This document shows positions 14,192-22,871 of a DNA stretch of 64,000 nucleotides, piece by piece. Source of the stretch: Engraulis encrasicolus (lineage: Eukaryota > Chordata > Actinopteri > Clupeiformes > Engraulidae); the NCBI RefSeq assembly GCF_034702125.1, contig NC_085867.1, positions 40,965,983 through 41,029,982 on the forward strand, in the 5' to 3' direction. Numbering within the stretch: the first letter of the stretch is position 1; the number at the start of each line of letters is the position of its first letter. The notes under the pieces are model-generated. The model was given only the letters and a program-made list of their open reading frames with translations. It made no database searches and was not told the DNA's origin. The translations under genes were made by a program, and so were the position numbers.

Positions 14192-17100
14192 TTAAATTCT
14201 GATTTTGTGTAGCCATTGTCCGGAGTCTAGCCGTACCTTCACCAAGCGCCTGATGCTGGACAAACACATACAGCTGGTACATGACATCAAGACTGGGGAA
14301 GGGAAGCCAGGAACTGCCATCACCCCTACCACTCTCAACGCTGACAAACACCTGCCACAGGTACAGCCATCACCCCTACCACTCTCAAGGCAGACACCTG
14401 CCACATATACACTATATCTTCTTGAAGCACCCCCCTTACCTGTGCTCAAGACAAGCTGCGCACCCCCAACCAATATTTCAATACTCACGATTTAAGTACT
14501 TTGTATGAGGGCCTGATTATAATGTTTGCTTGCAGACTTTTGGTCACAACCTCAACACAAACAAAATTCCGCGCACCCCCTGAAATCTCCCCAGGGGGTG
14601 CCCGTACCCCAGGTTAAGAACCACTGCTCTATAGACCACCACTGTCAACACAGACAAACACCTGTCACAGGTACACTACCGTATTTTTTGGACTATATGT
14701 CGCTCCGGAGTTTAAGTCGCAACGGCCCAAAAATGCATTTTGAAGATGAAAAAAACATATATCGTCGCACCGGAGTAATCGTCGCACATTTTTGAAAAGT
14801 TATTCTATCCATGGAATCTATGTTGTGATAACTGGCGCATGGTAAGCTGCTGCTCAAAGACGGCATTGTTTTATAAACCAGCATCTGAAGCAGTGGCAAC
14901 GCATTCAGAGGTGGTGGTAATGCACCAACTAAGATGGTTTGCCAACCGCCATAAAACCACAAAAAGAAAAAGAAGAAGCAGTGATAACGCGCCATGTTGC
15001 CCTGTAGTCAGAACAACATTCAATTTTCGGCATTGTTTTGCGTTTGGACCGTGGGAGGCTTCGAGGCAACTTTGTTCCGTCTCCAGAGCACGCCTTTCTT
15101 TACCCCCATTTCTGAGACTTCAGCCCATGACGGTATCAAAGGTGAGGGGGATTTCATCCATGTTGTGTAGCCTATAGTAGGTGCGATCGAGATGTGTTAA
15201 CGCATGCATGCGCATTTACACAGCAATGCACCCTGGATGGAAAATGCTGCATGACGGTTAGATTTCCTGTCAAACTTCGAAATTTCGTCGACGTTGCGTT
15301 GACGAGGTGACATGTCACATGGTGTAAAACTATCGCGGGATGAATGCGGCTGCAGTCAGATCTTGCAACCTCTGCAGTTGCTTATCCCCTTCAACGCTCG
15401 TCGGCGGACTGCCTCCGAGGTCACGCGTCCATGAACTGGTTGGTCAACAACTCACTCACGTGTGTATATGGGTCTTGTCTCACACCTCTACACAAGTTTG
15501 CGCAGGTCCCCACTTCAGCTCCTCCTCACTGCCTGTCCCCCCACTCATCACACGTGGTGTGTTAGTAGAGCAAACCGGTGCGAGCTCATCGTCTCGTTCA
15601 TATTTGTGGCCGACTTTAAATGCGCTGTATTTAATAACACCCACATCGTGACAACAAGTTCTCGCTGACGTCCGTTGCGCAACGTCGACGCTCGCAATGA
15701 AGTCGTATGTGCTTAATGTCACGTTGTGCTCGTTTGTCAGAAACTCGCGGAAATGACCGATTTTCACCTGGAAGTCGGCTGATTGTCTTTAATAACACAG
15801 ACGCTCGTTCTCGGATAGAGAGGCGATTGCGTTGCATAGCGCTCCACGAGAGGGGATTGCATTGCATAACGCGATAAATCCACGAGGTCCCTGACTTCCG
15901 CAAAAAGTCATATTCTACCATGAAGACTCGAGAGGCAAACGAACGTTATTAACATTTATTGAACATTAGACATGATACAGGAATGCATAAAAGTTTGGCG
16001 AACAATAACACTTGATAAAATGCATGAATCAGTTTGGCGAAGGTTCCCGTCTTCGCGTTGAACTCCGGGATAGGACAGCATATCCTCCAGCGGAGATGGA
16101 GGCGGGCGTAGCCTGCCCCAAAATAGAGATTAGAAGTGAACTCACCTACCGCTTACAAGGAGACACCATCTGAAAGACATGAAAAGTTAGTTAGATGATT
16201 GATTGATGATAGACGGAAGATGAAGGATGATAGGTGATGATGATGAGATGATGATGATGATAATGATAATGATGATAATGATGACAATGACAATGATGAC
16301 AATGATGATGATGATGATGATAATGATAATGATGACAATGACGATAATGATGACAATGATGACAATGATGACGATGATAACAATGATGATGATAAAGATG
16401 ATAACGATGACAATGACGACAATGATTACAATGATAATAATAATAATGATGATGATGAGTGATAAGTGATAGGTGTTGGAAGACAAATGATGATAGATTA
16501 AATGAGATTATAAATGATAGGGATGTTCTAAGGCTTAAGCTTATGGGCGGTGGTCTAGCGGAGGCATGAAGCCTGTGATGATGATGGTGATGATAATGTC
16601 GGTACCTTAGGCTATGCGAGAAGACATGGCGCGGATGCGCTGAGAGCAGAGACACAGCAGAGCGTTATGATTTGATTGATAGATGCACCTTGGTCAGGAG
16701 AGCGCTGAAAACTTAGATTATGACAGTAGGTAGAGAGCCGGAATCGTGACCTAGGAGAGAGAGTAGAACATGGTGATGAATGAGTAAATGAATGGATGGA
16801 TGAATGAATGTAGGCTATAATATGTGGTATGATAGTTGACATCATAGATAAACAACCATGGCAACTAGGCTGGTTCAATGTTACAAAATATAGAGATAAC
16901 AGGCTTACGGACCACTATAAAATCGATCTGATAGATGAGAGAAGGATAGAATACAGACATGACCGGGTGACCGGAGCGATAGCCCCCCAAGAGATGGAGT
17001 GAATGCCGCCGGTGCAGCAAAATACCACCGTCACCAGAAATGAGAATAGAAAACATAAAGTTACAGACCAGATATAGCATGCTTCAACGACGTGATGAGG

Positions 17101-20100
17101 AGTGAGGCAAATGCAGGAAGCGTATGCGCCAGACGACCAACGGCCCAGCGCCTTGATCGCAGTAGGGGACAGACCCCGCTTAGCGGCCGTGGTGGCCACG
17201 CCGATTCTGAACGAGCGTGCTGTATACCTCTTGGGCGAGGAACGAGAAGAACGAAACAGAGTTAACAGAACAGAAACAGTACACTGAGCCAGATGACAAA
17301 GCGAGGAATGAGCCGAATGCAAGATGCACTGCGTCAGACCAGCGGCTGAAAGCCTGCACTATGCGGGCGTCTGCCCAGAGTGGTGAGAGAGACAGCTTTA
17401 GACAAAGCATGAGTGGCTAACATTAAAAGACGAGCACCTCGGCCAGGATAGCAGAAAGGTCAGGTTAAAACAGAGGAGAATCGGCAGACAACTGGTAATC
17501 ATGACCTAAGAGAGGGAGAGAGCAGAGCTTGTAGCTGAAACGAACAATGAATGAAACACCAAGAAAACATCTCGACCAAGAATAATAACACCATGTCAGT
17601 TATGATAAACACCTACGCGGTGTGGCGCGGTGAATGCTTGTGCAAAGCAGGCATGGACACAGGCAGTGGGGCGGATGCCCTGGTTGGTTGAGAGAAACAA
17701 CTTGCGGTAACTGCATGATTAGACTAGCAATAAAAAAGGGTGGCACCTTAGTCAGGAGAATGCAGAAAGTGCGAGCTTACGACAGAGGAGAGTTGGAGAG
17801 CCGGTTATCGAGACCTGAGAGGGACAGAGCAGAAAGCTGAAACATCACTGAATAACGGCACCAGAACAAAAACGGCATATCAAAATAGACATAAACTCCT
17901 ACTCGCTACCAGTGGGTAGCTGCGATAAGTTTGTCATGCAGGATGGATGAGGATACCGATACAACCAGGTGACTGGCGTTAAACTTGGGGCGACAGCCCA
18001 GTGCGATGCTGAGGCGATGGCCCATTGTGATGCCGAGTTGTGATGTTGAGCCGTGGTGTTGAGGTGCGACAGCCCAGGGCAATGCTGAGGTGAGCCGTTG
18101 ATGCACGAGCCCTGAGGCGCCGGCCCAGGGTGATGTTGAGTCGCCGGCCCAGGGTGATGTTGAGTCGCCGGCCCAGGGTGATGTAGAGTCGCCGGCCCAG
18201 GGTGATGTAGAGTCGCCGGCCCAGGATGATGTAGAGTCGCCGGCCCAGGATGATGTAGAGTCGCCGGCCCAGGATGATGTAGAGTCGCCGGCCCAGGATG
18301 ATGTAGAGTCGCCGGCCCAGGATGACGTTGGGGCCGATGCCCAGTCCAGTGTCGGGGCCGATGCCCAGTCCGTCGTCGGGGCCAGAGCCCAGTCCGTCGT
18401 CGGGGCCAGAGCCCAGTCCGTCGTCGGGGCCAGAGCCCAGTCCATCGTTGGGGCCAGAGCCCAGTCCATCGTTGGGGCCAGAGCCCAGTCCATCGTTGGG
18501 GCCAGAGCCCAGTCCATCGTTGGGGCCAGAGCCCAGTCCGACGTTGGGGCCGATGCCCAGTGCATGACGTAGCGTATGCCCTACGTGGAGCGGCAGGCGC
18601 ACGTGTATGTGAAAGTGTACGGGAAAGCAGCAGAGACCACCATCACCAGATATGAGAAAAGAAACACAATCCAACACATCACAGTTCGAGCGCCCTGACG
18701 ATTCCAATGAAGCCTAAGGGCACGAGTGGTGTACAGAGTGAGAGGGTTAGCCCATAGATGGCTACCAATGGGATCAGAACCCTGACAGGACTCCATGGGC
18801 AGAGTTTCATGTATAATTTAAGTATGATTATTAACTGTCATCATCGATGTACTTCCCACGGATATCACTCATTTATTTACTTAAATTTGGACGGTGTATA
18901 TGTAGCCCATTGTGATCAGAATAACTCGAAATAGACAAGGCATTGCAACCGGCTACAATGTCCCTCGATGCGACCGGGCGCAGGCCGAAAGCCCCGCGTG
19001 ATCTTTAAAGGTACACTGTGCAGGAAATGGTCAAAAAAAAGAAATGCAACTATGCTGCTCGTTGAAACTGAGCTGCCTATTGCCAAATTTGGTCTTTACA
19101 TGAACATTTACCATGTAATAAACAATATTTTCTAGTATGGTCCAAGTAAAGTCATTGTTTGGTGCTAAAAATTGCTATTTGGTAAATTCAAAATGGTGGA
19201 CCATGGAGAAGATCCCCCCTTACATGTAAGAAAAGTGCAATTTTTCAGTCATAAGGAATACTTGGAATTTGATGGTGGGGTAAGTATTCATGAAAAAAGG
19301 TAATTAGTGAACTGGCAGCATGAATTCTGGAACAACTAAAAATCTCACACGATGTCCCTTTAACTTAATCCAGCCCTGAATGACTTGAAGCGGGAGTAAG
19401 GAAGCAAGGTACACTTATCGATACGAACTGCAGGCAGTGCGATGACATGAAGTGATGATTGGCAAGCGCGCATAAGCTTAATGTGCGATCCAGCAGTCTA
19501 GGCCTAGGCCTACGAACCGAAGTCATAACTCTTAAAAGTCAACGAGACCGCCACATGGGCCAGTCCATGCAAACGAAAACGTAAAATAGGCTCGTGTTGT
19601 GGGCATAGGCTACTGAACGGAACATTGAAAATAGGCAGGTGCAAACTGATGAACGCACGACCGGAATCCACGTGAATGAAAAACTGAAGGCGGTGCTACG
19701 GCCCGTAGGCTGAGGTCCTTGCAACATCGCTCCGGAACATAGGAAGCAGATAGGAAGTACGTTTGTAATCAGGACAATTAAGAACGAGTGCAAGGCTCTG
19801 CAATGTCCTCCGTCCGGTGTCGTGACAGGCAGTAGCACGAAACAACACAGAAGGTAATGTGGGTTATGCATGCGGGCGAGGCGCTTCGATATATAAGTAG
19901 CCCATTTAGATCTGTATCCCCAGCAAACGTTCCAAAAAAAAGCCACACCGACCGGTTCATAAATGCTCTATAATATTGGCAAGCGAATCACCAGTCCATC
20001 CGCAGCAGATGAGGCCGACGAGGACCAAGTAAATTGTGACTCGCAGTACCCATCACGCCTCCGAAAAAACAAATGTGCTGAGCAGATAAGCTGGCTAAGT

Positions 20101-22871
20101 GCGCGAGGCGCAACGAGAGAGCACCGCGGGCCCAGTTACTTCGAGTCCGCCCTTCCCCAGCAAATGTTCCAAAAGTCACTCCAACCAGTTCATGGAATTC
20201 TCCCAAATGACCGCAAACGAAACGTAGGCCATCAGTCAACCAGCGGCAGACGATACTGATATCCGAGACAGTGCAACAAGCCGAGTATGAGGCATAAGAG
20301 GCGACTTGCCTGGACAACAATTCCCCCGCAAAAATAGTCATTCGCTGAGATAAACGTTCCCTGGGTCCGCAGGGCAAGTGAAGGGAAAGCCGCCAGGTTA
20401 CTCACGAAATACACCAGTTCGGGGAAATCCATCCACAGGCAGGCTAGTTCAAAAGCAAATCCACAGAAATCAGGGAGCGGCGTGCCAAACAAATTGATTG
20501 AAGCCTTGCGAGAAAATGATTAGGCTGTTAAAAAGCACCGATTGCGTGCCACGCGTTTGAGCGGTTGGAAATCCCATCCCAGCAACGGCAAGGTGAGGAG
20601 TTATCAAGTAACCAGGTAGAAAATAAACAGAATGTTTGATAACGAAAACGCCGGACAGCCACTTCAAAATCGGCTTAACTGAAGAGCAGAGAACAGAATG
20701 AGTGACAGCTATTTAAACAAACGTGAATGTGATCCATTGGCTGAGAGGTAACGATGCATGAGTGACGCGTAACGGGGGAACCCCCAATCTCGCGTTGTGA
20801 TTGGTTGGCGATCCTGGGCAATGATGACGCATGTATGATCTGTCAAAAGGAAGATTTGTTGGTTGGCCTAGTAGGCCAAGTTTGACAGCCGAGAAATTCG
20901 AGTCTCCCAGGTAGAATTTACGCAAGCTCCCATTTCATTTCTTTGGCAATGTCATGGAGCCCATAACAAGACCGTTGACTCGCAGCGCGCACGTTGTTCG
21001 AGAACACATTTGTCCTGTATTCAGCTCTTCTTCTAGACGTGGGCCTTGAACCTTCAGATAGCTTTTTTGTTTTTTTTCACAACATGCACATTTTCCTCCG
21101 CTTTTCTCCAGTCCCCAAACAGTTTTCCATTGCATCCAAACTTACTTTCAGCTGCCCTATTGCCATTTTCGGCAGCATATTTAATTACTTTCAGCTTGAA
21201 CTCAGCAGTAGGCTATATTAACTTCTTTTGGGTGGTATATTTCTATTCAGTCGTCATTGTAAATGCTATTTTTTGTTGTGGTAAGTTGTAAAAAAAAATC
21301 TATCAGTGGTATTAGGCAACACAACATAGGCCTAGTTGCGCACATAGTGCTCTCCCGTGGAGAAAAAAAAAACATATATATGTCGCACCAGAGTATATGT
21401 CGCATGTCCAGCCAAACCATGAAAAAAAGTGCGACTTGTAGTCCGAAAAATACGGTATATCTTCTAATCTAGACCACCACTCCAAACGTTGACAAACACC
21501 CGCCACAGGTACACTATATCTTCTAGACCAGTGGTTCTTTCTTTTGTCCTACGTACCCCCTTAGCCATTTTGTCCAATGATGAGTACCCACTCACTCATG
21601 CTCTATATATCTCTTCATCTAGCCCAATGTGACTACACTCTATATATTGATTATTATTGCATTTTTCCACATACCCCCGGAGGTGTGCACGCATACCCCT
21701 AGCTGTACACGTACCCCTGGTTGGGAAAACCCTGTTCTAGACGATGATGGATAAGATTGAGAGCTTACAGTAGGAGACACTTCTTTTTCTCCTTCAGTGC
21801 ACATTACCATGCCCTCTCCATGAGATCTCCAAGGTGATAATGTGTGGGGATTAATGGACATTGCCTGGCCCTCACAGCATTAGCAAGTAGCAAACTTAAG
21901 CTACTACACATACATTGACAGCCTGTCATTCTGAATCATGTTTCCTTAACAGCATCGTGATTGCTCCAATCCATGATGCTGTGACGGGAACATGGTACAA
22001 AATGAGTGGCTCTTAATGTGCCGTATGTGTAGTTTTGCTACTTGCTAATGCTAGTCAAACACCACCCGCCGCAAAACTGGACTGTTTGTCAGAGTGAGGA
22101 TGTCTCTCCTGCTGTATCTCACAATACAGTTGGTACGTATTTGTCTGTCGATTTGTCTGTCTGTCTGTCTGAACCGACTCTTATCTTTCCAATCTACTTC
22201 TACCTTGCTGTGTGTCCTGTCCTGTCTCCCAGGCCCCCAGCCCTAAACGCAAGCAGCACGCTACAGACAACCCAGAGCACCAGGCGGCGCGAAGAAGAGA
22301 GGCGGATCCCGAACAACGGGAAAACCAGGACCAAGAGCAGCCGGGGGGCGCTATCGGGGGTGCGACCGTCACCGCGCCCCCTGACGTGGACGGCGAAACC
22401 CTGACGTCGGAGGGCCAGCAGCCACTGAAGAAACTGAAGGTGAGCGTGTGCAAGGTGCACCGGTGCGGCGTGTGCAACTTCAGCACGGAGGACCTGGTGG
22501 AGTTCCACCAGCACATCCCGCAGCACCGCTCCGACGGCTCCTCCTTCCAGTGCCGCGAGTGCGGCCTGTGCTACACCTCCCACCCCTCCCTCGCCCGACA
22601 CCTCTTCATCATACACAAGCTGAAGGAGCCCGCGAGTCTGGGCCGGCACAGGGCCGGAGGCGGCCCAGGGGGAGTGTTGCAGCAGCAGCAGGGGGAGGAT
22701 GACGTGGGGCTGGGGGACGAGGCGGGCGCGGACGAGGAGCAAGGGTCGGACAAGTGTTGTAAAGTGTGCCGCAGGACCTTCGAGACGCAGGGGGCGCTTA
22801 AAACACACATGCGGACGCATGGCATGGCCTTCATACGCTCCAAGAGATTAGGGACGGCAACGGACAAGTGA
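4037..22871 (+). CDS. znf532: ZNF532 orthologue, multi-zinc-finger protein (whole gene, 8 coding exons)
   Basis: Joined coding exons: 4037-6331, 6687-6868, 8405-8581, 11200-11362, 11787-12086, 13031-13143, 14213-14360 and 22233-22871. These sum to 4017 bases (1338 residues plus stop), close to mammalian ZNF532, and every junction has GT-AG ends and matching phase. The protein opens with the family signature [20 protein letters not shown]; the following [14 protein letters not shown] is typical of ZNF532 rather than ZNF592 or ZNF687. Residues of about 50-590 are Ser/Thr/Pro-rich and disordered with conserved islands ([55 protein letters not shown]). About 14 C2H2 or C2H2-like fingers run from residue 592 to near the C terminus ([10 protein letters not shown]). 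Relatives of this family work with ZMYND8 in a chromatin-bound complex, so a nuclear role is expected; that is inference. Introns are crowded with mobile elements, the last being 7.9 kb. Confidence 0.95.
6687..6868 (+). CDS. znf532: znf532 coding exon 2
   Basis: Acceptor ttgttcgtag, donor TATCG|gtcagt, entering in phase 0 and leaving in phase 2. It encodes [13 protein letters not shown]... with a full C2H2 finger (SFASHQRIH), then a CPECGAIC...HVTKNC finger-like unit, ending RRVGYR. The order matches ZNF532 after the exon-1 'STGQ' junction. Confidence 0.93.
7906..8284. mobile_element. hAT-type MITE in znf532 intron 2
   Basis: Terminal inverted repeats TAGGGCTGCACGATTA / (rc) CAGGGCTGCACAATTA, 379 bases, with a near-perfect 8-base duplication outside (GCAGGAGC at 7898-7905, GCAGGAAC at 8285-8292). 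An 8-base duplication and a YAGGG end are typical of hAT. The interior is AT-rich with repeated 'atcacgatta' and is non-coding. Confidence 0.85.
8405..8581 (+). CDS. znf532: znf532 coding exon 3
   Basis: Acceptor tttttcttcag, donor CCTAA|gtaagt. One base completes the Arg codon split from exon 2, and two bases (AA) are left for exon 4. It encodes the finger [22 protein letters not shown] and [24 protein letters not shown], followed by PGVKIAEPK. Confidence 0.93.
8830..8950 (+). mobile_element. tRNA-derived SINE fragment
   Basis: A B-box-like GGTTCGAATCC at about 8849 sits in 'ctgaccatggggacctaggttcg' context, followed by a CT-rich body and an A-rich end. The 5' A-box region is degraded. Same general family as the copies at 40800, 49727 and 56262. 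Confidence 0.6.
9233..9583. mobile_element. hAT-type MITE in znf532 intron 3
   Basis: Ends TAGGGATGTACCGATAC and (rc) TAGGGATGCACCGATACT, 351 bases. Flanking 8-base duplication AGCAGAAG (9225-9232) / AGCAGCAG (9584-9591). The interior has many 'ccgatac' and 'gagtacgag' subrepeats and no coding capacity. Confidence 0.85.
9784..10189 (+). mobile_element. Helentron-like non-autonomous element (HINE type), copy 1
   Basis: Near the 5' end is a subterminal motif ACCTCTGCCAAGGAGG, then a central (GTCT)n tract (9828-9890). Near the 3' end is an inverted copy of the motif (CCTTGGCGGAGGT), a 3' hairpin GCACTCTCTGAGTGC and the terminus ATTTCTAG. Subterminal inverted repeats, an internal microsatellite and a 3' hairpin before CTAG are the known architecture of Helentron-associated interspersed elements. 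The 5' boundary is approximate. Confidence 0.65.
9828..9892. repeat. (GTCT)n microsatellite inside the Helentron-like element
   Basis: About 15 GTCT units, ending in GTTT units. The shorter tract in the second copy (12143-12198) is made of GTCT and GTTT units at the same place in the element. Confidence 0.9.
11200..11362 (+). CDS. znf532: znf532 coding exon 4
   Basis: Acceptor tgtgcccag, donor ATCAAG|gtggga. It encodes [15 protein letters not shown]... and [21 protein letters not shown], two C2H2 fingers; the second is completed by LH at the start of exon 5. Phase 2 in, phase 0 out. Confidence 0.93.
11787..12086 (+). CDS. znf532: znf532 coding exon 5
   Basis: Exactly 100 codons. Acceptor tcattattccag, donor GGCATG|gtaata. 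It encodes [20 protein letters not shown], a lysine- and asparagine-rich linker, then the finger [25 protein letters not shown] Helentron-like element begins almost at once in the following intron. Confidence 0.92.
12100..12382 (+). mobile_element. Helentron-like non-autonomous element (HINE type), copy 2
   Basis: Aligns with copy 1 over the 5' block (TACCACCGTCAAGGAGATTATG...), the GTCT/GTTT tract, 'actcaaaaagttatcaacagattttgatg', 'acaaggcagaaagact' and the 3' end CTCTGAGTGCATTTCTAG. It lacks an internal segment of roughly 100 bases. It begins about 14 bases after the exon-5 donor of znf532. Confidence 0.65.
12449..12802. mobile_element. TTAA-flanked MITE, copy 1
   Basis: Ends AGGTACACTTTGCAGG / CACACAGTGTACCT, followed by TTAA at 12803-12806 (left flank TTAC, one change). 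Closely similar over its whole length to 19009-19359. Short inverted ends with a TTAA duplication point to a piggyBac- or Kolobok-mobilised MITE. Confidence 0.75.
13031..13143 (+). CDS. znf532: znf532 coding exon 6
   Basis: Acceptor ctttttgcag, donor TGCCC|gtgagt, phase 0 in and 2 out. It encodes the finger [24 protein letters not shown] and the start of the next (KVYSC). Confidence 0.93.
13196..13614. mobile_element. hAT-like MITE with a repeated left end
   Basis: Ends TAGAGATGCACCGGATC and (rc) TAGAGATGCACAGGATCC. Flanks GATTTTAC / CTTTTTAC could be a decayed 8-base duplication. A second copy of the left end (TAGAGATGCACCAGATCCTG) starts at 13474 and repeats about 80 bases of GGATCC/CCGGATAC-rich sequence, so this is a tandem or nested composite. 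Confidence 0.7.
13663..13815. mobile_element. MITE fragment, same family as 41308-41476
   Basis: Begins TGCCTCTTTTCCACTGCTGG and continues '..ggcctacagctc.acgcagcgc..', matching the complete copy at 41308. The right inverted repeat is decayed. Confidence 0.6.
14144..14192. repeat. (ATTG)n microsatellite before exon 7
   Basis: About 12 ATTG/TTGA units ending some 20 bases before the exon-7 acceptor, so the branch-point and pyrimidine region lies in or beside the repeat. Confidence 0.9.
14213..14360 (+). CDS. znf532: znf532 coding exon 7
   Basis: The acceptor gattttgtgtag follows an (ATTG)n tract directly. It encodes [23 protein letters not shown] and a short linker ending NADKHLPQ at the donor CACAG|gtacag, phase 0. 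The last 40-odd bases of this exon with its donor recur, diverged, at about 14378, 14637 and 21476 (see findings), so the exact donor used is less certain than for the other exons. Confidence 0.88.
14318..14410 (+). repeat. Duplicated exon-7 end / donor unit, copies 1 and 2
   Basis: The real exon end '..ccatcacccctaccactctc..acctgccacag|gta' is followed directly by a second copy, '..ccatcacccctaccactctc..gacacctgccacatata'. Copies 3 and 4 lie at 14632-14684 and 21468-21530, separated by later insertions. Confidence 0.75.
16190..16480. repeat. (GAT/AAT)n imperfect trinucleotide repeat
   Basis: About 290 bases built of GATGAT, AATGAT and GACAATGAT units. It produces long spurious open frames on both strands (poly Ser, His, Ile or Met), which are not genes. 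Confidence 0.9.
16612..17840. repeat. Diverged internal duplications inside the 6.8-kb element
   Basis: Three diverged copies of a block 'caccTtggtcaggaga..gacag..gagagccgg..gacctaggagagag' start at about 16686, 17432 and 17742. They are preceded by related 'gcgcggatgcgc' / 'ggcggatgccc' sequence, suggesting duplicated modules of several hundred bases. Confidence 0.5.
17042..17322 (-). pseudogene. Tyrosine recombinase C-terminal relic (DIRS/Crypton-like)
   Basis: On the minus strand the frame reads [20 protein letters not shown] and then [12 protein letters not shown], the typical C-terminal block of eukaryotic tyrosine recombinases (HSFRIGAATTAA...LGRWSS.AY..YIR). Two catalytic positions look lost: the His of H-x-x-R is Arg, and the nucleophile Tyr is Cys (ASCICLTP where YIR is expected). 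No catalytic N-terminal part or reverse transcriptase was recognised nearby. It lies inside the 6.8-kb element and is probably a separate nested insertion. The exact family cannot be decided from this fragment. Confidence 0.6.
18113..18327. repeat. 24-base minisatellite A
   Basis: About nine head-to-tail copies of a 24-base unit with core 'gagtcgccggcccagg'. On the minus strand it reads as an eight-residue repeat, SWAGDSTS. It abuts minisatellite B, which has the same period. Confidence 0.9.
18328..18562. repeat. 24-base minisatellite B
   Basis: About ten copies of a 24-base unit with core 'cccagtccatcgttggggcc'. It reads DWALAPTM on the minus strand and GPEPSPSL on the plus. It shares the 'gcccag' core with minisatellite A, so both probably descend from one unit. 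Because the period is a multiple of three, long open frames arise automatically. Confidence 0.9.
19009..19359. mobile_element. TTAA-flanked MITE, copy 2
   Basis: Ends AGGTACACTGTGCAGG / CACACGATGTCCCT with TTAA on both sides (19005-19008 and 19360-19363). Homologous throughout to copy 1 at 12449-12802, including 'tggaccatggagaagatccccc'. Nested in the 6.8-kb element, so it inserted after that element arrived. Confidence 0.85.
21468..21528 (+). repeat. Duplicated exon-7 end / donor unit, copy 4
   Basis: 'gaccaccactccaaacgttg' followed by 'acaaacacccgccacag|gtacac' resembles the 3' end of exon 7 plus its donor. It lies just outside the right end of the 6.8-kb element; copy 3 (14632-14676) lies just outside the left end. 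Confidence 0.75.
21529..21734. mobile_element. hAT-type MITE with perfect 8-base duplication
   Basis: Starts CAGTGGTTCTTTCTTTTGTC and ends GTACCCCTGGTTGGGAAAAC CCTG. TTCTAGAC is repeated exactly on both sides (21521-21528 and 21735-21742). A related 3' end (GGTTAAGAACCACTG) lies at about 14613-14627. Confidence 0.85.
21876..22052. mobile_element. Foldback MITE near exon 8
   Basis: AGCATTAGCAAGTAGCAAA at the left pairs with TTTGCTACTTGCTAATGCT at the right. An inner pair (CATCGTGATTG / CATGATGCTGTGA region) extends the fold. 177 bases, no coding potential. Confidence 0.65.
22233..22871 (+). CDS. znf532: znf532 coding exon 8 (terminal)
   Basis: Acceptor cctgtctcccag, stop TGA at 22869-22871. 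It begins APSPKRK, matching the VPSPKRK motif of ZNF532, then an acidic GC-rich linker, [10 protein letters not shown], the finger [21 protein letters not shown], the finger [22 protein letters not shown], a second acidic/Gln linker, and a last finger [21 protein letters not shown] with the tail GMAFIRSKR. The two linkers are the least conserved part. Confidence 0.95.
   Translation, partial: APSPKRKQHATDNPEHQAARRREADPEQRENQDQEQPGGAIGGATVTAPPDVDGETLTSEGQQPLKKLKVSVCKVHRCGVCNFSTEDLVEFHQHIPQHRSDGSSFQCRECGLCYTSHPSLARHLFIIHKLKEPASLGRHRAGGGPGGVLQQQQGEDDVGLGDEAGADEEQGSDKCCKVCRRTFETQGALKTHMRTHGMAFIRSKRLGTATDK

Larger units (their letters stand above)
14679..21455. mobile_element. 6.8-kb DNA transposon (composite) in znf532 intron 7
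   Basis: Left end CCGTATTTTTTGGACTATAT, right end (rc) CCGTATTTTTCGGACTACAA. Both are followed by 'gtcgca..ccggagt'-type subrepeats and an 'aaaaaacatatat' tract. TA lies on each side (14677-14678 and 21456-21457). Removing the element and one TA gives 'caggtacactatatcttct', exactly the sequence of the uninterrupted paralogous unit at about 21506, so the boundaries are well supported. The superfamily is not certain. The interior carries nested elements and a minus-strand tyrosine-recombinase relic; no intact transposase was found. Confidence 0.75.

Noticed and set aside
15340..15921. Several overlapping frames of about 70-100 codons in moderately GC-rich sequence
   Set aside because: They lie inside the 6.8-kb transposon, overlap on both strands and match no family I recognise.
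16153..16655. Poly-Ser, poly-His, poly-Ile and poly-Met frames
   Set aside because: Products of the GAT/AAT trinucleotide repeat, open in every frame simply because of composition.
18113..18562. A CRISPR-like array of 24-base repeats
   Set aside because: The units are contiguous with no spacers and lie in a vertebrate intron: a minisatellite.
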